Source of the DNA: JBMYQA01 sp049600855
GTDB taxonomy: Bacteria; Bacteroidota; Bacteroidia; Cytophagales; Flammeovirgaceae
Assembly: GCA_049600855.1 (NCBI GenBank)
Contig: JBMYQA010000116.1
Location: 1 to 16,710 of the forward strand
DNA: 16,710 bases
Direction of reading: 5' to 3'
Part shown: piece by piece, positions 1 to 7,657 of the stretch
Layout: every line of letters begins with the position of its first letter
Position numbering within the stretch: the first letter of the stretch is position 1
Notes under the pieces: model-generated
What the model was told of the DNA's origin: nothing
What the model saw: the letters and a program-made list of their open reading frames with translations, nothing else
Database searches by the model: none
Made by a program: the position numbers and the translations under genes

Positions 1-237
1 TTTCTCATACCAAATTCGAAGTGGGAACGATTCAATTTTATCTCGCTAAAAATAGTATTCTCTTCTTGTATTGGCAAGCGATCTACGTAGTACTGCATAG
101 GTGTACGTAGGAAGCTATGTAAATATATGCAAAGCCCCTCATTTATTCAATCCTCTGAATACTAGACCTTTGAAATAAGACGCTAGCCCATCAATGAGTT
201 AACTCGTAGCTTATTTTTTCATTTAAACTTAATTATT
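1..237. other. Leader region upstream of the exported-protein cluster; no gene recognised
   Basis: I see no convincing gene here. An open frame from base 1 stops at the TAG at 88-90, giving 29 codons with no recognisable motif; it could be chance or the tail of a gene outside the window. Two perfect palindromes are visible, CTACGTAG (83-90) and GAGTTAACTC (196-205). The second lies just before a T-rich stretch and about 30 bases upstream of the first start codon. No good Bacteroidota promoter (TTTG, then TAnnTTTG) stands out. Confidence 0.5.
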
Positions 238-1446
238 ATGAAACAAAATTATTATTTGATTTTATATGCTTTTATGGCCTGTATGTTTTGGGATATAGGA
301 CATGTAACTGCACAAACTAAAATTAGAAATGTAGAAACAGGTAGTGAATACTCACGACCTGATAATGGTAATTTATGGTCGGGTAGAAAATTGGTCATTG
401 TTGAGCCCTACAATTGTGGTAATTATAAAGTAAAATCTGGCACTAATTTTTTGACGGCAAACGCAGGAATACAAATGGCAGCTGGCCCTATCAACCCACT
501 TCAACTAAGACCTGCTGAAAATAATTGTGGAGGCACAGTGGCGAACTTTTTTGGTGTTCGATTCAAAGACCCTGGTCAAAGCTATTGGACATTCATTTTG
601 AGAAAAGCTACTATTATAGTTGGCCCTCAACCTTTCTATACAAAAATAACCCATGAAGGGGGACTAGTAACTTGGACAGTTTATCAACGAAGATTAGGAC
701 AAGATAATGATGATGCTATTTATCAAAAAAGAATTAGTGACATCACGCAAGAGCCGATTACTGAATTTATTTATCCGACAGCATGGTGTAGGGGACAATG
801 GCATCGTTTTGAAAATGACCAGATTACATTAAATGATGAGACCACTTATCACTGTGATACTTGGAGCCATGTAGGATACGAAGAGGGAGACCCCAATAGA
901 GGTTACAGTTACCGTATTCGTACTTGTTCATCAGGTAGGGGGTGTGATAATTTTAATACTCCAATTATTAGATTAAAAGATCTTACTATTAATGGAAGTG
1001 CACAAGGTTCTATTGGAGGGGATGATGCACCTGCAGGAGCAAGTGTTGAAGTAGAAGGGGGCTTAGTAGTTGTGTTTCCTAAAGGGCGTTGTGTAAATAT
1101 TGCTAGTGCAACACGAACTATTAATGCCTGTGCCAATGCGCGTATTGCACAGCATGATCATGGACAAGGAGGGATTCAGCATTATGAGATCGAAAAACGG
1201 ATGTATCCCAACCCTGTAGAAAATATCTTGAATTTAGAGTTTACCCTAGAAAAAGAGGCACTCGTTTCTATTAAAATTTTTAATCAGCAAGGGCAACTTG
1301 TAAAGGAGGTGAAGAAAGAAGAGTCAATGCTTGGTGGTCCTTACAAATTAAGTGTCAGTGCACAAGATTGGCAACAAGGTGTCTACATTGTTATGATGGA
1401 TTTGGGAGAAGAAGGAGTCTTGACCAAACGCATTGTAAAACTATAA
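238..1446 (+). CDS. Secreted protein of unknown function with a T9SS type A C-terminal sorting domain
   Basis: The product has 402 residues. Residues 1-26 form a Sec signal peptide (hydrophobic core LILYAFMACMFW, probable cleavage after HVTAQ). Residues 320-402 are a typical type A sorting domain: YPNP at 323-326, a strand pattern with FNQQGQLVKEV, then a final GVYIV segment and the basic end TKRIVKL. In this family the domain takes the protein through the type IX secretion system, after which it is usually cleaved and the cargo anchored or released. The central part (about 27-300) matches nothing I recognise. It has several cysteines (in EPYNCGNY, ENNCGG, TAWCRGQW, RTCSSGRGC, KGRCVN) that may form disulfides outside the cell, and looks beta-rich. 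No catalytic motif is evident. It is first of four same-strand genes for exported proteins, 30 bases before the next. The start is chosen because the signal peptide begins there. Export route is confident; function is unknown. Confidence 0.85.
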   Translation: MKQNYYLILYAFMACMFWDIGHVTAQTKIRNVETGSEYSRPDNGNLWSGRKLVIVEPYNCGNYKVKSGTNFLTANAGIQMAAGPINPLQLRPAENNCGGTVANFFGVRFKDPGQSYWTFILRKATIIVGPQPFYTKITHEGGLVTWTVYQRRLGQDNDDAIYQKRISDITQEPITEFIYPTAWCRGQWHRFENDQITLNDETTYHCDTWSHVGYEEGDPNRGYSYRIRTCSSGRGCDNFNTPIIRLKDLTINGSAQGSIGGDDAPAGASVEVEGGLVVVFPKGRCVNIASATRTINACANARIAQHDHGQGGIQHYEIEKRMYPNPVENILNLEFTLEKEALVSIKIFNQQGQLVKEVKKEESMLGGPYKLSVSAQDWQQGVYIVMMDLGEEGVLTKRIVKL

Positions 1447-1476
1447 GTATTCTATCATTTCAAACTAGCAAATCCA

Positions 1477-3699
1477 ATGAGGAAAATATATGTATTAATG
1501 ACGCTGCTAGCTCTATTTTGCTATCAAAGTCATGCCCAAACTATACAGGCCGAAACGGCTAATACACAAAGTGGAGTAAGCATTGCTTCAAATCAGTCAG
1601 GAGCCAATGGTGGTGACTACTTGGACTTTGGGGGTAATGGTACCTACGCGCAATGGAATGTTTCTTATGCAGCAGGAACGACTGCGGATATTGTAGTTCG
1701 CTATTCAGCTGGAAGTGGCACAAGAGGGCTTAAATTAACAGTGGGAGGCGTTGATAAGGGAAGTAAAACCCTCACAAATACTGCCAACTGGGATACTTGG
1801 AGAACGGTTACTTGGTCAAACGTGACTTTAAATGCAGGAGGCACGATTCGTTTAACTGCCGTAGGCCAAGGACCTAATGTGGATGAATTTGTGATTAATA
1901 GTACAAGCGGTGGGAGTACTGGAGGCGGGAACACTGGCGGTGGTAGCGGAGGTGGAAATAGTGGAGGAAGTGGCAGTAGCACTTCCTGTTCAGCTGACCA
2001 TACGCAACAAGCAGAAGTTGGGAGCACGCGTAGTGGCGTAGGTATTTCATCTAATCAATCAGGGTCTAATGGAGGACAATACTTAGACTATGGAGGAAAC
2101 GGCACCTATGCGCAATGGTCTGTTAATTATACAGCAGGAAGTACCGTAGATGTAGTGATACGTTATTCAGCTGGAAGTGGCACGCGTGGCTTAAAATTAA
2201 CAGTGAATGGCACTGATGAAGGAAACAAAAATCTTCCTAACACAGCCAATTGGAACACTTGGTCAACTATCACATGGAGTGATGTTCCTATGAACGCCAC
2301 AAATACGATTCGCTTAACTGCAGTTGGTTCAGGACCGAATGTAGATGAATTTGTGCTTGATTGTGTAAGCGGTGGTTCGAATAGTGGTAGTTCTGGTGGA
2401 ACTGGAGGGTCAGATACCCAAGCTCCTAGCAGACCTACAGGTTTAAGTACCTCTAACATAACAAGTAGTTCAGCCACACTTTCTTGGAGTGCTTCCTCTG
2501 ATAATGTAGGAGTAACAGGTTACGACTTGTATCGGGGCAATACCTTGGTGAAATCGAATCATAGCAGTACATCATACACCTTTACAGGTTTATCCGCTTC
2601 TACCACATATTCGTTAAAAGTTCGTGCACGTGATGCCGCAGGTAACACTTCTGCTGAGGCAAGTCGCTCAATAACCACAGCAAGCAACAGTGGTAATTCT
2701 GGAGGAGGTGGCAGTAGCACTTCCTGTTCAGCTGACCATACGCAACAAGCAGAAGTCGGGAGCACGCGTAGTGGTGTAGGTATTTCATCCAATCAATCAG
2801 GGTCTAATGGAGGGCAATACTTAGACTATGGAGGTGACGGCACCTATGCGCAATGGTCGGTCAATTATACAGCAGGAAGTACCGTAGATGTGGTGGTGCG
2901 TTATTCAGCGGGAAGTGGTACGCGTGGCTTAAATTTAACGGTAAATGGAGCAAATGAAGGAACTAAAACACTTCCGAATACGGCCAATTGGAACACTTGG
3001 TCAACTGTTACATGGAATGATGTACCCATGAATGCCACAAATACAATTCGCTTAACTGCTGTTGGTGCTGGCCCGAACGTAGATGAGTTTGTGCTTGATT
3101 GCGCAAGTGGTGGCTCAGGAGGCGGTTCTGGAGGCGGTGGAACTGGTGGCGGCGGCGGGTCAACAGGTTCCTTGGCAGATGCTGATTACATAGGTACAAT
3201 GGATGATTTATACACTGAAATCTTTAGTCATTTTGATCCAGGAGCAGGAAGAAGTGTAGGTAATGGACAAGCTGCTACTTTAAGTGTGAATTCTCTGCGA
3301 CTAGGATCTCTAACAACTATGCCTTCTGGCTCTGTATTAGCTGTTAAAGGCGATGCAATTATGGAGGTATTGCATGTAGCTCGACAACAAGCTTGGCCTG
3401 ACTATGTATTTGCCCAAGAGTATCACCTGATGCCTTTAGAAGAACTGCGCAGCTATATCAGCCTGAACAAACACTTGCCTAAACTACCTTCTGCCAAAGA
3501 AGTAGAAGAACAAGGTCACTTTTCTTTAGGCAAGCACCAAGTACTACTCTTAGAAAAACTAGAAGAATTGACACTGTACTCGATTCAGTTAGAAGAACAA
3601 AAGCAAGATCTCAAAGCTGAGTTGGAAGCACAAGCTGCCTTATTAAATGAGCTGGAGGCACTGCTAAAAGTAAAACTAGCTCAGCAACAAGAAAAATAA
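1477..3699 (+). CDS. Exported multi-domain carbohydrate-binding protein: three CBM6 domains, one FN3, shared C-terminal module
   Basis: The product has 740 residues. A signal peptide spans 1-20 (cut near SHA/Q). Three CBM6-like beta-sandwich domains lie at about 22-142, 171-297 and 417-543, each with the family pattern AE...SGV.I.SNQSG, GTYAQW, YSAGSGTRGL, NTANW.TW and IRLTAVG.GPNVDEFV. A fibronectin III domain lies at about 314-402. Gly/Ser/Thr-rich linkers separate the domains (143-167, 298-313, 402-416, 544-566). The C-terminus (about 619-740) holds WPDYVF, LMPLEEL, NKHLPKLPSA and LLLEKLEELTLY, then a coiled coil rich in Leu, Glu and Gln. CBM6 domains bind polysaccharides such as xylan or beta-glucan, but the ligand cannot be told here. 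No hydrolase domain is present, so a binding, adhesion or scaffold role is inferred. The canonical YPNP type T9SS tail of the upstream protein is absent. CBM6 copies 2 and 3 are a recent in-frame duplication. Confidence 0.85.
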   Translation: MRKIYVLMTLLALFCYQSHAQTIQAETANTQSGVSIASNQSGANGGDYLDFGGNGTYAQWNVSYAAGTTADIVVRYSAGSGTRGLKLTVGGVDKGSKTLTNTANWDTWRTVTWSNVTLNAGGTIRLTAVGQGPNVDEFVINSTSGGSTGGGNTGGGSGGGNSGGSGSSTSCSADHTQQAEVGSTRSGVGISSNQSGSNGGQYLDYGGNGTYAQWSVNYTAGSTVDVVIRYSAGSGTRGLKLTVNGTDEGNKNLPNTANWNTWSTITWSDVPMNATNTIRLTAVGSGPNVDEFVLDCVSGGSNSGSSGGTGGSDTQAPSRPTGLSTSNITSSSATLSWSASSDNVGVTGYDLYRGNTLVKSNHSSTSYTFTGLSASTTYSLKVRARDAAGNTSAEASRSITTASNSGNSGGGGSSTSCSADHTQQAEVGSTRSGVGISSNQSGSNGGQYLDYGGDGTYAQWSVNYTAGSTVDVVVRYSAGSGTRGLNLTVNGANEGTKTLPNTANWNTWSTVTWNDVPMNATNTIRLTAVGAGPNVDEFVLDCASGGSGGGSGGGGTGGGGGSTGSLADADYIGTMDDLYTEIFSHFDPGAGRSVGNGQAATLSVNSLRLGSLTTMPSGSVLAVKGDAIMEVLHVARQQAWPDYVFAQEYHLMPLEELRSYISLNKHLPKLPSAKEVEEQGHFSLGKHQVLLLEKLEELTLYSIQLEEQKQDLKAELEAQAALLNELEALLKVKLAQQQEK
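1972..2378 (+). repeat. Direct repeat, copy A (second CBM6 domain)
   Basis: This segment encodes the second CBM6 domain and recurs 738 bases downstream (2710-3116). The spacing is exactly 246 codons, so the frame is kept. By eye the copies are nearly identical over the first ~200 bases, with scattered mostly synonymous changes later. The first CBM6 domain (about 1540-1902) is clearly related but more diverged, suggesting at least two rounds of duplication. Confidence 0.9.
2710..3116 (+). repeat. Direct repeat, copy B (third CBM6 domain)
   Basis: This is the second copy of the repeat at 1972-2378 and encodes the third CBM6 domain. It includes the same Gly/Ser linker end and the leader codons for SSTSCSADHTQQAEVGSTRS. 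Protein differences from copy A are few (for example D for N before GTYAQW, and GANEGTK for GTDEGNK). The fibronectin III domain lies between the copies, so the duplicated unit is one CBM6 plus its linker. Confidence 0.9.
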
Positions 3700-3711
3700 A
3701 GTATTCACTTG

Positions 3712-3742
3712 AATTGGTAGAAGAACTACCCTTCTACCAGTT
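3712..3742 (+). other. Strong RNA hairpin between two genes of the exported cluster
   Basis: AATTGGTAGAAG (3712-3723) pairs with CTTCTACCAGTT (3731-3742): 12 pairs with one G-U wobble around a 7-base loop. It starts 12 bases after a stop codon and ends 14 bases before the next ATG (3757). No T-run follows, so it is not a classical intrinsic terminator. A role in partial termination, 3' end stabilisation or RNA processing inside the operon is possible. Confidence 0.6.
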
Positions 3743-3756
3743 CATTAACAAGATAA

Positions 3757-4251
3757 ATGATGAAGATATTTAAAGTGATTTTTAGTGTTACTTGTTTTTT
3801 GCTCATAATGGGACAGCAAGTGAAGGCACAACAACATAGTCAATTCGAAATGGCTGTAGGGAAAAGTGATATTCCTGCGCCCACCTATTCTCCTACCTAC
3901 CACAGCTATCGAATGTCGATAGAAGGTAAGGCTATTTTTGAAGAAGTAGTGATTCAACCTAGTAATAATTGGCCTGACTATGTATTTCAGCCAAACTACC
4001 AACTTATGCCCTTGGCAGACTTAAAAAAATATATCTCACTTAATAAGCATCTTCCTAATATTCCTAGTGCTGAAGAAATCGCTACAGCTGGTAAATATAG
4101 TGTAGGAATGAATAACATAGTATTGCTAGAGAAAGTAGAAGAGTTAACGCTGTATACCCTTCAGTTAGACGCAGAGAATGACTCTTTAGCGAAACAGTTA
4201 GCAAGTATGAAAGCAAGAATGGAGTGTATAAAAAGTTTGTTGAATCAGTAA
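3757..4251 (+). CDS. Small exported protein consisting mainly of the shared C-terminal module
   Basis: The product has 164 residues. A signal peptide covers about 1-25 (core FSVTCFLLIMG, cut after VKA). A spacer of about 30 residues rich in Pro, Ser and Tyr follows. The rest is the same module as at the end of the 740-residue neighbour: EGKAIFEEV, WPDYVF, YQLMPLADLKKYI, NKHLPNIPSA, SVGMNN, LLEKVEELTLYTLQL, then a short coiled-coil tail with one Cys (MECIKS). This is nearly the minimal form of the module. Its function is unknown to me. In Bacteroidota this type of tail sits at the end of varied exported proteins, so a role in assembly, oligomerisation or surface attachment is inference. Two adjacent ATG codons (3757, 3760) make the exact start uncertain by one residue. 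It lies 23 bases before the next gene, suggesting co-transcription. Confidence 0.75.
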   Translation: MMKIFKVIFSVTCFLLIMGQQVKAQQHSQFEMAVGKSDIPAPTYSPTYHSYRMSIEGKAIFEEVVIQPSNNWPDYVFQPNYQLMPLADLKKYISLNKHLPNIPSAEEIATAGKYSVGMNNIVLLEKVEELTLYTLQLDAENDSLAKQLASMKARMECIKSLLNQ

Positions 4252-4274
4252 TTCACACATTAAATTAGAATCTT

Positions 4275-5228
4275 ATGTTAAAAAAAGTAGTTTTTATATT
4301 CGTACAATGTGTATTTATGATGCACATACTTTCAGCACAAAGTATAAACATTAATGTGCCCGCAGGTGAATCTAGATCATATAAGCTGACTTATGATCAA
4401 GTTAAAAGTACATCCCACTCTATTACTGGAAATAAGGAATCAAGAAGTGAGCATGAACTGATATCTTCTATAACGATATGGGGGCCAGCCTCGGTAATCA
4501 CTTTTTCTGCTGGCGAAACAAATACGTATGAGCAGGTATATCCTGGTAACGAATGTGTAACGGTGCTAAGTCATACATACACAGGTATAAAAATAACATC
4601 AGATGGGTTCGTATCTGGTGAATTGCCATTCACACGTACCTATCAAAAGTTGTTGAATCCTAGTTTGACTAATGTAGGGCCAAGCTATAACATATTTTCA
4701 GGCACAGAAAGCCGTTCTTATCAAAACCCAGTTGGCTATTGTGGTTCTACATATACAATTACCTATTCTATAGAAAATGTTCGAGCAGAACTTACAGGAA
4801 CATCCTATCGTCCTACTGAACTCAAAGTAGCTACAAATAATCTTCCAAATGGCTATAGTACAGCTGTAGGGGGCAAGGCCTATTTTGAGGGGATTGATAT
4901 TGCTGCCCAAGCAGATTGGCCTGACTATGTATTTGATGAGGCTTATCCTTTACTGCCTTTGTCTGAACTAAAAGCCTATGTTGAAGAAAATAAACATTTA
5001 CCCAATGTACCTTCGGCTGCCACCATTGAAACACAAGGCTGGCATGATGCAGGTGCCACCACTACTTTGCTCTTAGAAAAAACAGAAGAACTTACGCTTT
5101 ACACTTTACAACATTACAAAGCCCAACAAGAACTCAAAGCGCAAGCAGCTGCACAAGAAGCTATGCTGAATCGCTTAGAATTACTTGCTAAGCAGCTCAA
5201 GAAAAAGTACACCAGCGAACAAAGGTGA
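4275..5228 (+). CDS. Exported protein with an unknown beta-rich N-terminal region and the shared C-terminal module
   Basis: The product has 317 residues. A signal peptide spans about 1-21 (MLKKVVFIFVQCVFMMHILSAQ). Residues ~22-190 are rich in Ser, Thr and Tyr with alternating hydrophobic residues, suggesting beta structure; the stretch ESRSYKLTY has a partial echo later (ESRSYQNPV). I recognise no family here. Residues ~195-317 carry the same tail as the two genes before it: GGKAYFEGI, WPDYVF, YPLLPLSELKAYV, NKHLPNVPSA, LLLEKTEELTLYTLQ, then an Ala/Gln/Lys/Leu-rich coiled coil ending in lysines. It is the last gene of the cluster and is followed by a strong terminator. Signal peptide and tail are clear; function is unknown. 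Confidence 0.75.
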   Translation: MLKKVVFIFVQCVFMMHILSAQSININVPAGESRSYKLTYDQVKSTSHSITGNKESRSEHELISSITIWGPASVITFSAGETNTYEQVYPGNECVTVLSHTYTGIKITSDGFVSGELPFTRTYQKLLNPSLTNVGPSYNIFSGTESRSYQNPVGYCGSTYTITYSIENVRAELTGTSYRPTELKVATNNLPNGYSTAVGGKAYFEGIDIAAQADWPDYVFDEAYPLLPLSELKAYVEENKHLPNVPSAATIETQGWHDAGATTTLLLEKTEELTLYTLQHYKAQQELKAQAAAQEAMLNRLELLAKQLKKKYTSEQR

Positions 5229-5246
5229 GAAAAGTACTTCGAAATG

Positions 5247-5284
5247 AATCACCCTATTTCCAGTGGTAAGTAGGGTGATTTTTT
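5247..5284 (+). terminator. Intrinsic terminator closing the exported-protein cluster
   Basis: AATCACCCTA (5247-5256) pairs perfectly with TAGGGTGATT (5271-5280) across a 14-base loop, and the T-run continues to 5284. It begins 18 bases after the stop codon. The position separates the four exported-protein genes from the histidine kinase gene. Confidence 0.85.
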
Positions 5285-5376
5285 CCTCTGAGAGATTATA
5301 TGTATCTTCAATAGTTATTTTCATCTTCCCTAGAAGAAAATTAATTTAGATCCGCTCATTCTATAGATATTACCCA

Positions 5377-7608
5377 ATGTTCTGTAAACAACTTAGGCAA
5401 TTCCTTGTTATTTTTTGCATTTATTTATCATTTGGTAATGCTCCTTCCATTCAGGCACAGCAGTTTGATAGTCTCTATCAAGCATTAGAAAACCCTAATC
5501 ATTCCGATTCGCTACGCGCAGAAATACAGGTAGAACTACTCAGGCAATATCATTTTCATGGCTTATGGGCAGAAGGTATTCCTGAAGGCCTAAAAGCGAT
5601 TCGACTGATTGATGCAGCACGTTTTCCTGATCAAGCAGCTTTGGCCCATCGATGGTTATCTGTGTTATACAGATTTGTAAATAAGTTTGATAGTATGGAA
5701 TGGGCGTTAAGGCCTACAAAATCTTTACAAACTAAAGTTAATACAAAAACTCAAGCAACGCTCTTATTTGCTTGGGGCTATTACTATGATGCGCTATATG
5801 GAAAGACCAAACAACAAACAAGTAGTGATTCGCTTATTTTCTATATTGAGAAGGCATTTGATGTATTTGCTACTTTCCCAAAACATCCCAATCAATTGGC
5901 AGCTTATGAAGTACTAATAAGTCATTATATCAAACTGAATAGGTATGTAAAAGCAACCGAGCTGTGTAATCAAGCCTTTACACTCACTGAAAAACACCAT
6001 GAGCTCGCCTATTTATATCGTGCCTTAGGTAATATAATGCTGGCAACAAGTGAATATGCAAAAGCCATTGAAGCTTTTCAACAAGCCATAGCGCACCTCA
6101 ATACAGCTAAAGCAAAGTTGGAGGTAGAAGTATTCATTGGGTTTACCTACTTCTCACAAAAAAACTATCAAAAAGCACTAATGACGTTTCAGAAAATCAA
6201 ACAAGCTGAGAATTTTGATAGGCTGTTTTACAAAACCCAGACTTATGTAGTAAAAATGGTTGCCGAATGTCATGCTATGTTAGGAGATAAGCAGACAGCA
6301 CTGAAAGGCTTCAATGCTTTACAGCAACTATTGGGACAAAAAAGTACCATAGCAGCAAGTCATAGCACAAACTATTCGATTGGTTGTATGCATATTGAAC
6401 TCAAGCAGTACCAACAAGGAATTCCTATATTGAAACGATATCTTGCAGCAAGAACAGATTGGAGGAGCCAAAAGCATACTTCTACAGCACTTGCTGAAGC
6501 CTATGAAGCCCTTGGAGATTATAAAAATGCTACTAAATATTATAAAATTCATAAAGAAGCTTCCAAGTATTATCAACAAGAGCAAGACAGTATTCGTGAA
6601 GTTCGGCAGCTTGAAAAAGTAAAGGAGTTAAATATTCAATTTGAAACTGAGAGAAAAGAACAAACCATAGCCTTGTTACAAGAGCAGGAGCAGCGAAAAG
6701 ATGCAGAACTCAAACAAAGTCGCACTCAGAATTATGCCCTAGTTGGAGGTTTATTAGCCACTGTAGTATTAGCTTTTACCTTTTTTCGTGCCCGAAACAA
6801 GCAAAAACAAGCCAATGCGATTATTGCCAACTACAACCTTGAAATCGAATCCCAAAACCTCCAACTCAACCAACAAAACGAAGAACTCTCCACCACCAAT
6901 GAACGCCTTGCCGAACTCAACCGCGAAAAAGACAGCCTCATGGATATTGTGGCTCATGACCTAAAATCGCCCCTTAATAACATCGTGGCCTTGTCTGAAT
7001 TAATGAATTTGTCTAAAGCAGATGAAATAGAACGTGAACAACTGCTCCAACAAATTCACCAAGAGCATCAGCGTGGAGAGGATTTGGTAAAAGACTTGAT
7101 TGATTTACATGCTTTAGAGCAATCAAGTCAAGTTGTGCTCAAATCCATTCCGATTATGCATCTCCTCAGTGAACGAATTAACCTGATGACCGAGCGTGCT
7201 AAGAAGAAAAAGATTCGAATTGAGTTAGAACGGTTAGCAAATCCAACTGTGCCAACTGAAATTGCTTCTTTCAATCGGATAGTCGATAATCTCCTCTCAA
7301 ATGCCATTAAGTTTTCTGGGTATTCCTCCACCATTCATGTTCAACTCACCGAACAGAACGGAAAATCCATTGTCCGCATTCAAGATGAAGGTCCCGGCTT
7401 TAGTCAGGCAGATCGTGAAAAGCTCTTCCGTAAATTTCAGAAGCTCAGTGCCAAGCCCACGGGTGGCGAGAGCTCTACAGGCTTGGGCTTGGCGATTGTC
7501 AAGCTATTGGTGGAGCGTTTAGGTGGAGAGGTAGTATTGGAGGATACTGAGAGGGGGGCTTGTTTTCGTTTGGCCTTCCCGACCAAAGACCTTCCAAGTT
7601 TGAGCTAA
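5377..7608 (+). CDS. TPR-containing membrane sensor histidine kinase (orphan)
   Basis: The product has 743 residues. An N-terminal signal peptide or anchor spans 1-28. Tetratricopeptide-like helical repeats fill about 30-400, clearest around 213-245 (YRALGNIM...YAKAIEAFQQAI) and 366-395 (TALAEAYEALGDYKNATKYYK). A coiled coil spans ~400-450, one membrane segment lies at 453-470 and a second coiled coil at ~475-520. The dimerisation/phosphoacceptor domain has MDIVAHDLKSPL with the phosphorylated His at 527. The ATPase domain has the N-box RIVDNLLSNAIKFSG (634-648), DEGPGF (670-675) and TGLGLAIVK (701-709), so kinase activity is expected. The TPR sensor is predicted to lie in the periplasm. No response regulator, receiver or DNA-binding domain is in this protein or beside it, so its partner is elsewhere. 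It has its own upstream terminator boundary and is probably monocistronic. Codons in about 6820-6985 are unusually C-rich. Confidence 0.92.
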   Translation: MFCKQLRQFLVIFCIYLSFGNAPSIQAQQFDSLYQALENPNHSDSLRAEIQVELLRQYHFHGLWAEGIPEGLKAIRLIDAARFPDQAALAHRWLSVLYRFVNKFDSMEWALRPTKSLQTKVNTKTQATLLFAWGYYYDALYGKTKQQTSSDSLIFYIEKAFDVFATFPKHPNQLAAYEVLISHYIKLNRYVKATELCNQAFTLTEKHHELAYLYRALGNIMLATSEYAKAIEAFQQAIAHLNTAKAKLEVEVFIGFTYFSQKNYQKALMTFQKIKQAENFDRLFYKTQTYVVKMVAECHAMLGDKQTALKGFNALQQLLGQKSTIAASHSTNYSIGCMHIELKQYQQGIPILKRYLAARTDWRSQKHTSTALAEAYEALGDYKNATKYYKIHKEASKYYQQEQDSIREVRQLEKVKELNIQFETERKEQTIALLQEQEQRKDAELKQSRTQNYALVGGLLATVVLAFTFFRARNKQKQANAIIANYNLEIESQNLQLNQQNEELSTTNERLAELNREKDSLMDIVAHDLKSPLNNIVALSELMNLSKADEIEREQLLQQIHQEHQRGEDLVKDLIDLHALEQSSQVVLKSIPIMHLLSERINLMTERAKKKKIRIELERLANPTVPTEIASFNRIVDNLLSNAIKFSGYSSTIHVQLTEQNGKSIVRIQDEGPGFSQADREKLFRKFQKLSAKPTGGESSTGLGLAIVKLLVERLGGEVVLEDTERGACFRLAFPTKDLPSLS

Positions 7609-7650
7609 AAAGAAGAGGTTGGAGGGCTTTAACCTAAATAAACTTGGAAG
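7591..7650 (+). other. Nested inverted repeat at the 3' end of the kinase gene
   Basis: CTTCCAAGTTT (7591-7601) is perfectly complementary to AAACTTGGAAG (7640-7650). Inside it AGGTT (7616-7620) can pair with AACCT (7631-7635). The outer left arm lies within the last kinase codons, so the structure spans the stop codon. There is no following T-run, so it is not a typical intrinsic terminator, although it could slow polymerase or protect the mRNA end. Confidence 0.5.
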
Positions 7651-7657
7651 CCACTAA

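Noticed and set aside
1..90. Open frame from the first base to TAG at 88-90 as the end of a preceding gene
   Set aside because: Only 29 codons with no recognisable feature; such a length arises easily by chance in this composition.
1368..1562. A 64-codon plus-strand open frame overlapping two genes
   Set aside because: It overlaps the T9SS sorting domain and the next signal peptide, both strongly supported in other frames.
1903..3174. GGT/GGA/AGT-rich stretches that could look like tandem repeats
   Set aside because: They are the Gly/Ser linkers between domains, irregular at the DNA level, and not a minisatellite or CRISPR array.
1701..3199. Several minus-strand open frames opposite the CBM6 protein gene
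   Set aside because: They are antisense shadows of the Gly/Ser/Thr-rich repeats, low in complexity (Pro/Leu/Val-rich), without signal peptides or motifs.
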